Shown here: positions 40,367-47,796 of the stretch, one piece after another
Layout: the number at the start of each line of letters is the position of its first letter
Numbering within the stretch: the stretch's first letter is position 1
DNA from: DAOUKH01 sp965261455
GTDB taxonomy: Bacteria > Chloroflexota > Dehalococcoidia > SHYB01
Direction: 5' to 3'
Assembly: GCA_965261455.1 (NCBI GenBank)
Contig: OZ253453.1
Location: 1,240,001 to 1,304,000 of the forward strand
Length of the DNA stretch: 64,000 bases
Program-made: the position numbers and the translations under genes
Notes under the pieces: generated by a model
The model's database searches: none
Told to the model about the DNA's origin: nothing
What the model saw: only the letters and a program-made list of their open reading frames with translations

Positions 40367-41107
40367 TTACTCGCGGACCCACCGGGTGCCGCCGACGACG
40401 ATGTACGTGCGCGTCGATTCGACAGCCTCGATCTCGTGCAGCTGCTCCATCACGACACGGTCCAGCGCCTCCTGCGACGGAGCTTCGATCCGCGCGATGA
40501 TGTCGGACTCTCCGTAGACGGCGCCCGCCTCGACGACCTCATCGATAGCTTCGAGGTGGCGCAGCACCTCGGCGACGTCCTTGCCCGGCGCTTTGATCAA
40601 GAGATAGGCCATCATGCCTGCTGGGCCTCCGTTCGGGGCCGCGCGCGCGAACGCGGGCTCCGCGTTCCACAGGCGCGGCGCCCGGTCGACAACGCCTTCG
40701 GCGAGAAGCGACGCGGCGAACTCGTAGACGTCCTCGTCCCTGCGGACGAGCAGCTTGGCCATGACGTTGAAGTCGTCGGCGTAGACCACGGCCGCCTCGA
40801 CGGCGTCGTCGGCCTCTGCGATCCGCGCGATGACCCGCCGCTCCGTGCCGGCCTGGGCCGAGAGCCCCACGTATGCTGAGCGGCGCTTTTGCGTCGTGGC
40901 GAGACGGGCCGCGGCTTGCAGCGAGAGGCCGCGTGAGTAATAGCGCCACGTCTCCCGGACCACCGCCACGTCGGCCTCGCTGTAGTCGCGACGGTCGATG
41001 CGCCGCTTGGGAAGCCGCTTGGGCCTGATGTGGCCCTGGGACTCGAGGTAGGAGACAAAGCGGCGGTTGAGGCCGGGGACCTGGCGCAGGACATCTTTCA
41101 AATCCAA
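40367..41107 (-). CDS. Transcriptional regulator with MerR-like HTH and Lrp/AsnC-type ligand domains
   Basis: 246 residues. Residues ~1-70 look like a MerR-type winged HTH (PGLNRRFVSYLESQGHIRPK, RRDYSEADVAVVRETWRYYS). Residues ~75-150 and ~165-240 each resemble a RAM/AsnC ligand domain, the second clearly: MMAYLLIKAPGKDVAEVLRH ... AGAVYGESDIIARIEAPSQE. An Lrp-like sensor on a MerR-like reader is unusual. The start is a TTG at 41107 and a TATAAT lies ~45 bases upstream. It converges on the peroxiredoxin gene. It may sense an amino acid; this is inference from the RAM domain. Confidence 0.82.
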   Translation of the reverse strand: MDLKDVLRQVPGLNRRFVSYLESQGHIRPKRLPKRRIDRRDYSEADVAVVRETWRYYSRGLSLQAAARLATTQKRRSAYVGLSAQAGTERRVIARIAEADDAVEAAVVYADDFNVMAKLLVRRDEDVYEFAASLLAEGVVDRAPRLWNAEPAFARAAPNGGPAGMMAYLLIKAPGKDVAEVLRHLEAIDEVVEAGAVYGESDIIARIEAPSQEALDRVVMEQLHEIEAVESTRTYIVVGGTRWVRE

Positions 41108-41151
41108 GCTACATGCCCCGCCACGCTACGCGCCATGGAGAGAGTCGCGGG

Positions 41152-41157
41152 ATTATA
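41152..41157 (-). promoter_or_regulatory. -10 element of the MerR/Lrp-type regulator
   Basis: Perfect TATAAT on the minus strand, 45 bases before the TTG at 41107. It follows a GAGGCC/GGCCTC hairpin (41162-41182). Confidence 0.5.
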
Positions 41158-41191
41158 GCATGAGGCCCCCGCGGGAGGCCTCTAACAGCGA

Positions 41192-41217
41192 GGGCGCCCG
41201 GGCCATTCCGGGCGCCC
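41192..41217 (-). terminator. Strong hairpin after the 74-residue gene
   Basis: GGGCGCCCGG-GCCATT-CCGGGCGCCC, ten pairs, 15 bases after the stop of the small gene at 41233. There is no long T-tract, but size and position suit transcription termination. Confidence 0.6.
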
Positions 41218-41232
41218 TTGTGCGTCGAGGGA

Positions 41233-41457
41233 TTATGCGGCGCGGCGGACCTCTCCCCCGCGGGCCGGGCGGACGGACGTGAGCGCCGCCGGCTTGGGAA
41301 AGAGCCCAGCGGAGAAGTTGCTGTGGACGGCCTGCAACTCCTCCAGGCGGTTACGGCGCGCGCCGTAAAGTTGGTACTCGACAGCGGCCCGCTTGAGGTC
41401 GCGCTCCATCAGAGCGAGCGCTCGTTGCACGTTTCTGTTCTCAGCCACGGCGACCAT
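41233..41457 (-). CDS. Small protein of unknown function under a palindromic operator
   Basis: 74 residues, ATG at 41457 with AGGAGG six bases upstream. The N-terminal half is one amphipathic helix (NVQRALALMERDLKRAAVEY, QLYGARRNRLEELQ), followed by a short tail with Pro and Arg. No membrane segment or metal motif. I do not recognise the family. A 20-base inverted repeat overlaps its -10 and leader, so it is probably tightly repressed, and a strong hairpin ends the transcript. Confidence 0.75.
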   Translation of the reverse strand: MVAVAENRNVQRALALMERDLKRAAVEYQLYGARRNRLEELQAVHSNFSAGLFPKPAALTSVRPARGGEVRRAA

Positions 41458-41467
41458 GGCGACCTCC

Positions 41468-41489
41468 TAAGTACATGTTCGTACTTATA
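41468..41489 (-). promoter_or_regulatory. Palindromic operator over the -10 of the 74-residue gene
   Basis: TAAGTAC-N6-GTACTTA (41468-41487) abuts the ribosome binding site and overlaps a TATAAG -10 candidate (41484-41489, minus strand). A TTGACA lies upstream at 41511-41516, but 21 bases from TATAAG, so the exact promoter spacing is unclear. Confidence 0.5.
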
Positions 41490-41550
41490 CTTACATGGCC
41501 TGTTCTCGCTTGTCAATCCCCCAAGCGCGGCGACGCGAAAATCCGCTCGC

Positions 41551-41579
41551 TTGTGACCCCTTTCCCCCTGGCCTACAAT
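41551..41579 (+). promoter_or_regulatory. Promoter of the TauE gene
   Basis: TTGTGA (41551-41556), a 17-base spacer and TACAAT (41574-41579), 43 bases before the ATG at 41623. Confidence 0.55.
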
Positions 41580-41622
41580 TTCTATCTGTTCGCCGGCACC
41601 ATCGCGCGCCGGTCCACCACTC

Positions 41623-42402
41623 ATGGACTTCGACCTTGCGCTCCTCGGCCTCATCGTCGGCGTGCTTATCGGCCTGACCGGCATCGGCGGAGGCTCGCTG
41701 CTCACGCCCGCGCTGATCGTCATCTTCAAGACGAGCCCGCTGACCGCCGTGGGGACGGACCTCGTCTTCAACGCCGCGACCAAGCTCTTCGGTTCCGTTC
41801 AGCACGCCCGCCAGGAGACCATCAGCTACCGGCTCGCCTTCTATCTCGGCCTGGGGAGCATCCCCGCTGCGCTGGGCGGGGTCGGGTTCATCGCGTTGCT
41901 CGAAAAGTACGACCTCGACGCCACCGGCGTAGTCCAGACCGTTCTCGGCGTGACGCTGGTCGCGGCCGGCGTCCTGATGATCGCGCGGCCCTTCCTCGAC
42001 CGGCGCGAGGGCGAGAGGGAGCGCACCGACGTCCGCTTCTTCGTGCCGTTCGAGAAGCGCGTCCGCTTCACCGCGTTGCTCGGCGCAGCCGTCGGCTTTC
42101 TCGTCGGCGTGACGTCGATCGGGAGCGGCGCGCTCATCGTGCCCGTGCTCTCGCTCTTCTACCCGCTGCCCATGAACCGGATCGTGGGCACCGATATCTT
42201 CCACGCCATGGTCCTCGCCAGCGTGGCCTCGCTGGCGCACTGGAGCGCGGGCAACGTGGACTGGTCGCTCGCCGTCAACCTGCTCGCGGGCTCGATCCCC
42301 GGCGTCCTCATCGGGGCCCGGCTCGCCGTCGTGGCGCCCGACCGCGTGATGCGGCCCGCGCTGGGCCTGCTTGTGATCCTCTCCGGCGTGCGCGTCCTCT
42401 AG
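41623..42402 (+). CDS. Sulfite exporter TauE/SafE family permease
   Basis: 259-residue membrane protein with about eight helices and the paired family motifs: LIVGVLIGLTGIGGGSLLTP near the N-terminus and VGFLVGVTSIGSGALIVPVL in the second half, each followed by a P-L-x-x-x-V-G-T-D segment (SPLTAVGTDLVFNAATKLFG, LPMNRIVGTDIFHAMVLASV). Members export sulfite, sulfoacetate or related anions; substrate not predictable. It ends four bases before the convergent MaoC-type gene. Confidence 0.92.
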   Translation: MDFDLALLGLIVGVLIGLTGIGGGSLLTPALIVIFKTSPLTAVGTDLVFNAATKLFGSVQHARQETISYRLAFYLGLGSIPAALGGVGFIALLEKYDLDATGVVQTVLGVTLVAAGVLMIARPFLDRREGERERTDVRFFVPFEKRVRFTALLGAAVGFLVGVTSIGSGALIVPVLSLFYPLPMNRIVGTDIFHAMVLASVASLAHWSAGNVDWSLAVNLLAGSIPGVLIGARLAVVAPDRVMRPALGLLVILSGVRVL

Positions 42403-42406
42403 GCCG

Positions 42407-43576
42407 CTAGCCCGCGGGCAGCCGGTGCTCCAGCGGCCACATCTTCCGCTCGCGGGAGGGCAGGGCCACCGTCCCTCTGCCGGGCAGCACGTTGTCCCCG
42501 CGCTGATTCACCGCCGACGTCTCGATGTCGACCACCGGTTCGCCGTCGTGGTCGATGTACTTCTTGACGATCTTGCCGGTAAAACGCACCGCGTCCGAGA
42601 GATAGACGAAGTTGCGGTACTCGCCATAGTTGCGCTTGAGCCAACCCTCGTCGCCCATCCAGTTGAGAAAGAGTTGGATCTGCCAGGCGTGGCGCTGGGC
42701 GCCGGCGTCGTACGGGAAGGGAAGCCCCGCCGACTTCGCCGCCTGCTTGTTGTAGTGCACACCGTAGACCGGTTCGAGTGCGTTGGTCTCGGGGTCGCGG
42801 AAGGCCCACGCGGGATGACGGGCGTACTCTCGGAGCGCTGAGCCGTGCGCCATGATCTGCACCGGTGCGGCGCCGACGCAGTAGGCCACGATGTCGGTGA
42901 CGCCCAGTGGGCCCTTGATGATCGGCGGAAGCTCGTCGCCGACTTCGACGTCCTCCCAGTAGCGGACCTCGCCGCCGAATGGCCGCTCGGCGAGCGTCTC
43001 CGCTTCGATCGCCGCGAGCTCGTCCTCGGCCCAAGGGTGAGGGAGGACCGTCTGGCTGTACTTGCCGCGCTGGCGGGCGGCGGGGCGTTCGGCGCGGACG
43101 AGCCACGTCTTGGCCTTGGCCACCAGCTCGCCGCGCTGGTTCCGGTACCGGGCCTCCTGGTATTCCATGATGAAACGTCCGGCGAACTTGCTCTGCTTCT
43201 CCTCGAAGCCGGTGAAGTCGGACTCCGGCGTGATCTTGTCGCCGAGCAGTATCGGGCGGTAGAACTCCCAATCGTTCCCCGAGTGGAAGGCGTGGACGCC
43301 GGGGAGTCCCTGGAGCACCCACGTAGGGAAGACGCTGTAGACCCAGTTCTGCGGCGCGACGAGCGAACCGAACCGCGTGTCGGCGGCGTAGGCCGGATCG
43401 AGGTAGAGCGGGTTGGTGTCGCCGATGCCGTTGACGAACTTGCGGATGGCCTCCGGCGTCACGTGCTCGTTGAACACATTGGGGATGCGGAGCCGGGCCC
43501 CGACCCGTGAGCGAAAGACCTCCAGAGCCGCCTCGTTGATCGTTCCTTCCACCAACACGCCTTGCCGTTCCGTCAT
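42407..43576 (-). CDS. MaoC/FAS1-like double hot-dog dehydratase family protein
   Basis: 389 residues with two hot-dog domains. The first (~residues 25-165) has the FAS1-type dehydratase start NEHVTPEAIRKFVNGIGDTN, LYLDPAYAADTRFGSLVAP and GNDWEFYRPILLGDKIT. The second (~205-380) has WEDVEVGDELPPIIKGPLGV and a MaoC-like hydratase region. Such proteins hydrate or dehydrate acyl-CoA intermediates. The ATG at 43576 has GGAGG nearby. It follows a CoA-transferase gene (43625-44968) on the same strand with a short gap, suggesting joint action on an acyl-CoA. Confidence 0.88.
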   Translation of the reverse strand: MTERQGVLVEGTINEAALEVFRSRVGARLRIPNVFNEHVTPEAIRKFVNGIGDTNPLYLDPAYAADTRFGSLVAPQNWVYSVFPTWVLQGLPGVHAFHSGNDWEFYRPILLGDKITPESDFTGFEEKQSKFAGRFIMEYQEARYRNQRGELVAKAKTWLVRAERPAARQRGKYSQTVLPHPWAEDELAAIEAETLAERPFGGEVRYWEDVEVGDELPPIIKGPLGVTDIVAYCVGAAPVQIMAHGSALREYARHPAWAFRDPETNALEPVYGVHYNKQAAKSAGLPFPYDAGAQRHAWQIQLFLNWMGDEGWLKRNYGEYRNFVYLSDAVRFTGKIVKKYIDHDGEPVVDIETSAVNQRGDNVLPGRGTVALPSRERKMWPLEHRLPAG

Positions 43577-43624
43577 GCTTTCCTCCAGATTTCCGATGCG
43601 CCGGTCCGCAGCCAACTCGGACTG

Positions 43625-44968
43625 TTAGGGCCAGAAGAGCCGGTGGGCCTCGGCGCGTAGCTCGCCCCTGAAATCGGGGTGCGCGATCTCGATCAGGGCC
43701 TCGGCGCGCTGCCGCTGCGTTCGCGCCTTCAAGTCGGCAACGCCGTACTCCGTGACCACGTAGTGCGCCAGCGTCCGCGGCACGGTCACCACGGTGCCGG
43801 GCCCGAACTGAGGGGTGATGCGCGAGACCGTTCCCCCGCGCGCCGTCGAGGGCATCACCGTGATGTACTTGCCGTCCTTGGCCAGCGACGCGCCGATGGC
43901 GAAGGCGAGGTGCCCGCCGGTCCCGCTGACCAGCGCCGGCCCAAGCGACTCCGCCGCGATCTGCCCCGTCAGGTCGATGGATAGCGCGCTGTTGACCGAG
44001 GTCATGCGGTCGTTGGCGGCCACCGTCCGCGGGTCGAGTACGTACTTCGCCGGATAGAGCTCGAACATGGGGTTGCCGTCGACGAACGCCATGTCGTCAG
44101 GATCGCCGCCGCCCACCGCCGTGACGACGACGCGCCCCTGGTGCAAGCTCTTGCGCCGTCCGTTAATGACGCCCTTGCGCGCCAGCTTGATAACGCCGGC
44201 CGGCGTCGTCTCGGAATGCCAGCCGAGGTCGTTCTTCTCGCCGAGCACACCAAGGCGCGCCACCCACTCCGAGGTGCTCCCCACACCGATCTGGAGCGTC
44301 GCACCATCGTCGATCAGCGCGCCGGCGTGCTCCGCGATGGCCCGCTCGACAGCGCCGGGCTCGATCGTCTTGCGCCCTAGCAGGTCGGTCGCGCCGGGCC
44401 GGCGGCCGCTCGATTGATGCGGCGTAAAGGAGTCGATCTCGGAGACGTGGACGTAGTTCTCGCCGCCGGTGCGGATGAGCCGGTCGTTGACCTCGGCAAG
44501 CACCAGCGGCGCCGTCTCGATCTGCTCGCGCTTGTTCCAAAGCGAGGCGCCGAAGCTGCAATAGCCGCGCTCGTCGGGCGGCGAGACCTCCACGAGCGCG
44601 ACATCGGGGGCCTCGTCGAGGGGGCCGTACTCCACGAGGAGGGTCTGCACGTTGTAGTCGCAGCGTCGCTCGGCGACCATCTCCCGCACCACGGGCAGGA
44701 TGTAGCCGATCTCGATCTGGAAGCTCTCTTCGAACCCCGGATCGTACCAGCCCAAGTCGCGGCTCGGCGTGGGCAGGAAGAGAGTCACGCCGCGAAGCTC
44801 ATCGGCCCGCGCCAGCAGCGCCAACGAGAGCGCCGTGGGCTCGTTCCCCGAGGTGAACGCGACTCGGTCGCCGCTCTTGATGGCGGACACCGCCTCCTCG
44901 GCGGAGACCGTCCGCGACTCGTAGTGGGCGCGCCATTCCGGGGGCGTCGTGCGTTGCGTAGCAGTCAT
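43625..44968 (-). CDS. Acetyl-CoA hydrolase/transferase family (4-hydroxybutyrate CoA-transferase-like)
   Basis: 447-residue class I CoA-transferase. The N-terminal half has AEEAVSAIKSGDRVAFTSGN and VEVSPPDERGYCSFGASL, the C-terminal half GATLQIGVGSTSEWVARLGV, LVSGTGGHLAFAIGASLA (the GxGG-type motif) and TVVTVPRTLAHYVVTEYGVA with A-D-L-K. Members move CoA between acetyl-CoA and short acids or hydrolyse acetyl-CoA. It is the first gene of a pair with the MaoC-type gene. The preferred acid is unknown. Confidence 0.92.
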   Translation of the reverse strand: MTATQRTTPPEWRAHYESRTVSAEEAVSAIKSGDRVAFTSGNEPTALSLALLARADELRGVTLFLPTPSRDLGWYDPGFEESFQIEIGYILPVVREMVAERRCDYNVQTLLVEYGPLDEAPDVALVEVSPPDERGYCSFGASLWNKREQIETAPLVLAEVNDRLIRTGGENYVHVSEIDSFTPHQSSGRRPGATDLLGRKTIEPGAVERAIAEHAGALIDDGATLQIGVGSTSEWVARLGVLGEKNDLGWHSETTPAGVIKLARKGVINGRRKSLHQGRVVVTAVGGGDPDDMAFVDGNPMFELYPAKYVLDPRTVAANDRMTSVNSALSIDLTGQIAAESLGPALVSGTGGHLAFAIGASLAKDGKYITVMPSTARGGTVSRITPQFGPGTVVTVPRTLAHYVVTEYGVADLKARTQRQRAEALIEIAHPDFRGELRAEAHRLFWP

Positions 44969-45056
44969 GAAAGCGGATGGTCCCAGAGCGGCGCGGAGCC
45001 GCCATCGGCCACTGTAGGCGGCGCGCCGGAGGGCGTCAACCGAGCCGGGCGCCGCC

Positions 45057-45085
45057 TGGACACCCGCAGACGCCGCTTCTAGAAT
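45057..45085 (+). promoter_or_regulatory. Promoter of the sugar-isomerase-like gene
   Basis: TGGACA (45057-45062), a 17-base spacer and TAGAAT (45080-45085), 32 bases before the ATG at 45118. Confidence 0.6.
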
Positions 45086-45117
45086 GCCCCGTGCCGCCCC
45101 AGGCGGCGGGAGGCGTC

Positions 45118-45909
45118 ATGAAGCTCACGTTCAACGGCCTGATGTCCCACGGCCTGCCCCTCGACCACGACGTCGAACTGGCCCAGCGGCTCGGCATGGA
45201 CGGGCTCACCGTCCCCGTAGCGAAGCTGGAGCCTTTCGGCGTCGAGAAGGGCCTGAAGCTGCTCGCCGACTCCGGCCTCCCCGTCGCGGCGGCGACCGGC
45301 GCCGGCATGTTCTCGCTCGACGACCGCGCCAAGTGGCCCGAGCAAATCGAGCGCAGCAAGCGGGTCACCGACTTGGCGGGGCGCATGGGAGCGGAGTGCA
45401 TGCCACTGCTCGCGGGCAGCGGAGGAAAGCTGAGCTACGAGGAGGCCGCGGAGGAGTTCCTCGCCCTGCTCGACCAATTCCTCCCCTCGGTCCGCGACAA
45501 TGGCACGCGCCTGGCCCTGGAGCCGAACACCTGCCTTCGCTACGACCTGGGCTTTTGCCACACGCTCCATGACGCCCTCGACCTCGCGGAGCGGGTCGAC
45601 TCGCCGCAGTTTGGTGTGCTCTTCGAGATGAACAACGCCTGGTACGAGCGGCATCTCTACGACAACATCGCGCGCCGCTTCGACCGCATCTTCCTGGTGC
45701 AGATCGACGATCAGCCGGCCAATGACTTCTGCACCCCGTCGCGCGTCGCGCTAGGCGACGGCGTCATTCCCTGCGCCCGCATCCTGCGGGCGTTCGAGGC
45801 GGCGGGCTACGACGGCTTCTACGACATCGAGGTCGTCGGCCCCGCCCTCGCGGAACGCGGCCACGAGGCCATCATCACCGCCTGCATCGACTACCTAGCC
45901 AAGCTTTGA
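45118..45909 (+). CDS. Sugar phosphate isomerase/epimerase-like TIM barrel protein
   Basis: 263-residue AP-endonuclease-2/xylose-isomerase-like barrel. The start MKLTFNGLMSHGLPLDHDVE has GGGAGG seven bases upstream. Metal-binding and substrate strands are visible in GTRLALEPNTCLRYDLGFC, FGVLFEMNNAWYERHLYDN, RIFLVQIDDQPANDFCTPSR and GYDGFYDIEVVGPALAERGH. Related enzymes isomerise or epimerise sugars, inositols or hydroxypyruvate. A 122-base repeat element lies just after the stop. Confidence 0.88.
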   Translation: MKLTFNGLMSHGLPLDHDVELAQRLGMDGLTVPVAKLEPFGVEKGLKLLADSGLPVAAATGAGMFSLDDRAKWPEQIERSKRVTDLAGRMGAECMPLLAGSGGKLSYEEAAEEFLALLDQFLPSVRDNGTRLALEPNTCLRYDLGFCHTLHDALDLAERVDSPQFGVLFEMNNAWYERHLYDNIARRFDRIFLVQIDDQPANDFCTPSRVALGDGVIPCARILRAFEAAGYDGFYDIEVVGPALAERGHEAIITACIDYLAKL

Positions 45910-45917
45910 CGCCCCTC

Positions 45918-46039
45918 GGAGACCTTTGCGTAACCTGTCCATATCCGTCATTCCCGCGAACGCGGGAATCCATCCCTCCCGTAGGGGCGCCCCTTGTGGG
46001 CGCCCGCTCCCCCGCGCCAAGGCTTCTGCAAAGGTCTCC
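45918..46039. mobile_element. MITE-like palindromic element with GGAGACCTTTGC ends
   Basis: A 122-base non-coding block begins GGAGACCTTTGCGTAACC and ends in the inverse (TGCAAAGGTCTCC), flanked by CTC on both sides as a possible 3-base target duplication. Inside are two hairpins: ATTCCCGCG-AA-CGCGGGAAT (45950-45969) and GGGCGCCC-CTTGT-GGGCGCCC (45985-46005). The same ends and palindromes recur at 62972-63670. It has no coding capacity, so a transposase elsewhere would be needed. It sits between the convergent isomerase and cupin genes. Confidence 0.65.
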
Positions 46040-46056
46040 CTCGGGGAAGCCTGGGG

Positions 46057-46524
46057 CTAGGCCCGGTCGGCCGGGTACTCGTACTCCGGGTGCGGCAGCG
46101 GCTCGATCCCCATCGATGCGAGGAGCTTGAGGAAGCCCTCCGGATCGGCTGGGACGGGCTGCGAGTCGCCCAAGTACACCTCGAACAGCAGCGAGCCTTC
46201 CGGCCCCGCGATCAGCGGACCGAACTTGGCCCCGTGCTCGAGCAGGATCACCGAGCCGGCGGGAGCGTCGTGGCCCCCCACGTCGACGGCCCCCTCGACC
46301 ACGTAGATCACGTGGCTGCTCGCGTGCCCGTGGCGCTCGAGCACCATCCCCGGGTCGTAGATGGCGATGTTGATCACGTACTCCGGCGTGCGCAACAAGT
46401 TCTTCAGATGCACGCCAACCCGCCGGTCGCCGTGATTCTGGGAACGCACTTCGGAGTAGGGATACTCGTCCTGATGGACGATCACCAACCTCGCGCCGCC
46501 CTCCTGCTCTTCGATCATCGGCAT
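46057..46524 (-). CDS. Cupin domain protein
   Basis: 155-residue single-domain cupin. The ATG at 46524 has GAGGAGG five bases upstream; an earlier TTG is less likely. The metal-binding motif is LERHGHASSHVIYVVEGAVD with two His, and PAGSVILLEHGAKFGPLIAG forms the second cupin motif. No fused domain is present. Cupins of this sort may be dioxygenases, isomerases or binding proteins; no substrate can be given. Confidence 0.88.
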   Translation of the reverse strand: MPMIEEQEGGARLVIVHQDEYPYSEVRSQNHGDRRVGVHLKNLLRTPEYVINIAIYDPGMVLERHGHASSHVIYVVEGAVDVGGHDAPAGSVILLEHGAKFGPLIAGPEGSLLFEVYLGDSQPVPADPEGFLKLLASMGIEPLPHPEYEYPADRA

Positions 46525-46622
46525 CGCGGCCTCCTCGCTCAAACGAAGTCCTGCTTGGACCGGACTGGAGCAAGGCGAATGTACGCGGCCCGCCCGCGGG
46601 GGTCAAGCGAGCCCGCGGTGTA

Positions 46623-47738
46623 TCACGCCAGCCGGTGCAACGGAAAAACGAGGCGCTTGACCTCGGCGACGGAGGCTTCAGCGAACGCCCGCGCCGCCTC
46701 TTGATAGCGCGGCTCGACCGAGGGCTCGACGTCGCGGAGGCGGCTCAGGCCGTACTCCGCCGCGTACGAGGGCGGTATCGCATCGGGTAGGTCGCCGCCC
46801 ATCATCACTCCGAAGTCGAGCGCCCAGCCGCGCGCCACCGCCGACATGTCGTAACCGCCCCCGCCGAGCGCGACCCACTTCTCCACCATGCCGCCGAGCT
46901 TGCGCACCGCCTCGCCGTGGCCTTGGACGGTCATCGCCAGATGCGTAATGGGATCGTCGAAGTGCGTGTCCATGCCGAGCTGCGTCACCAACACGTCCGG
47001 GGCGAACGCCTCGGCGATCCGCGGAACGACGGAGTCGAACGCCCAGTGGAACGTCTCGTCGCCGGTATACGGGGCCAGCGGCACGTTGACCGAAAAGCCT
47101 CGGCCCTCGCCCGAGCCGAGCTCGCCGACCTCCCCCGTGCCGGGGAAGAGGTAGCGCCCCGACTCGTGCATCGACAGGGTCAGCACGTCGCTGGTCTCGT
47201 AGAACGCGGCCTGCACGCCGTCGCCGTGATGGCAGTCGATGTCCACGTACATCACTCGCAGGCCGCGGCGGCGCAGCGCCTCGATGGCGATGACCGGATC
47301 GTTGAAGATACAGAAGCCGGAGGCGTGGCCCGCCGCGGCGTGATGCAGCCCGCCGGCGACGTTGAAAGCCACGTCCACGCCGCCCTCGACGACGAGCTCC
47401 GCCGCCACCAGCGAGCCGCCGGTGGAGAGCGCCGAGGCCTCGAACATGCCCTCGTAGGGCGGATTGTCGCCATGGGCGCTGAAGTTGTAGCGCTCCGGCG
47501 TCACGCCGTCCTCTCCGCCGCTGATCCCCTGGACGGCGCGGACATACTCCACGGTGTGGAACCAGCCGAGCTCGTCGAGGGAGGCAGGGCGCGGCGCGAC
47601 CTTGTCAGAGCGTTCGAACGCGCCGTAGGCGTCCAGGAGGTCGTGGGTGTAGCGCAGACGCGTGGGACGCATCACGTGGTCCTCGCGCAGCACGTGGCGG
47701 GAGACTTGATCGTCGTAGACGAAGGCGGCGCGCCTCAT
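46623..47738 (-). CDS. acuC: AcuC-type histone deacetylase family protein
   Basis: 371-residue zinc deacetylase of the arginase/HDAC fold. It shows NVAGGLHHAAAGHASGFCIF (catalytic His pair), MYVDIDCHHGDGVQAAFYET (zinc Asp-His), TLSMHESGRYLFPGTGEVGE, VTQLGMDTHFDDPITHLAMT and VALGGGGYDMSAVARGW. AcuC removes acyl groups from acetyl-CoA synthetase. The ATG at 47738 is chosen because a TACACT hexamer ends exactly six bases before it, implying a leaderless mRNA; a GTG two codons upstream touches that hexamer. Divergent from the amidohydrolase gene. Confidence 0.92.
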   Translation of the reverse strand: MRRAAFVYDDQVSRHVLREDHVMRPTRLRYTHDLLDAYGAFERSDKVAPRPASLDELGWFHTVEYVRAVQGISGGEDGVTPERYNFSAHGDNPPYEGMFEASALSTGGSLVAAELVVEGGVDVAFNVAGGLHHAAAGHASGFCIFNDPVIAIEALRRRGLRVMYVDIDCHHGDGVQAAFYETSDVLTLSMHESGRYLFPGTGEVGELGSGEGRGFSVNVPLAPYTGDETFHWAFDSVVPRIAEAFAPDVLVTQLGMDTHFDDPITHLAMTVQGHGEAVRKLGGMVEKWVALGGGGYDMSAVARGWALDFGVMMGGDLPDAIPPSYAAEYGLSRLRDVEPSVEPRYQEAARAFAEASVAEVKRLVFPLHRLA

Positions 47739-47744
47739 GGCCAC

Positions 47745-47750
47745 AGTGTA
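47745..47750 (-). promoter_or_regulatory. -10 element of leaderless acuC promoter
   Basis: TACACT on the minus strand, six bases before the ATG at 47738. The -35 is weak. The adjoining TACTAGTA (47749-47756) is a small palindrome between the divergent genes. Confidence 0.45.
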
Positions 47751-47796
47751 CTAGTATTGACGGGCTCGGAATGCTCCCGCAGGGAAGGCCAAGAAC

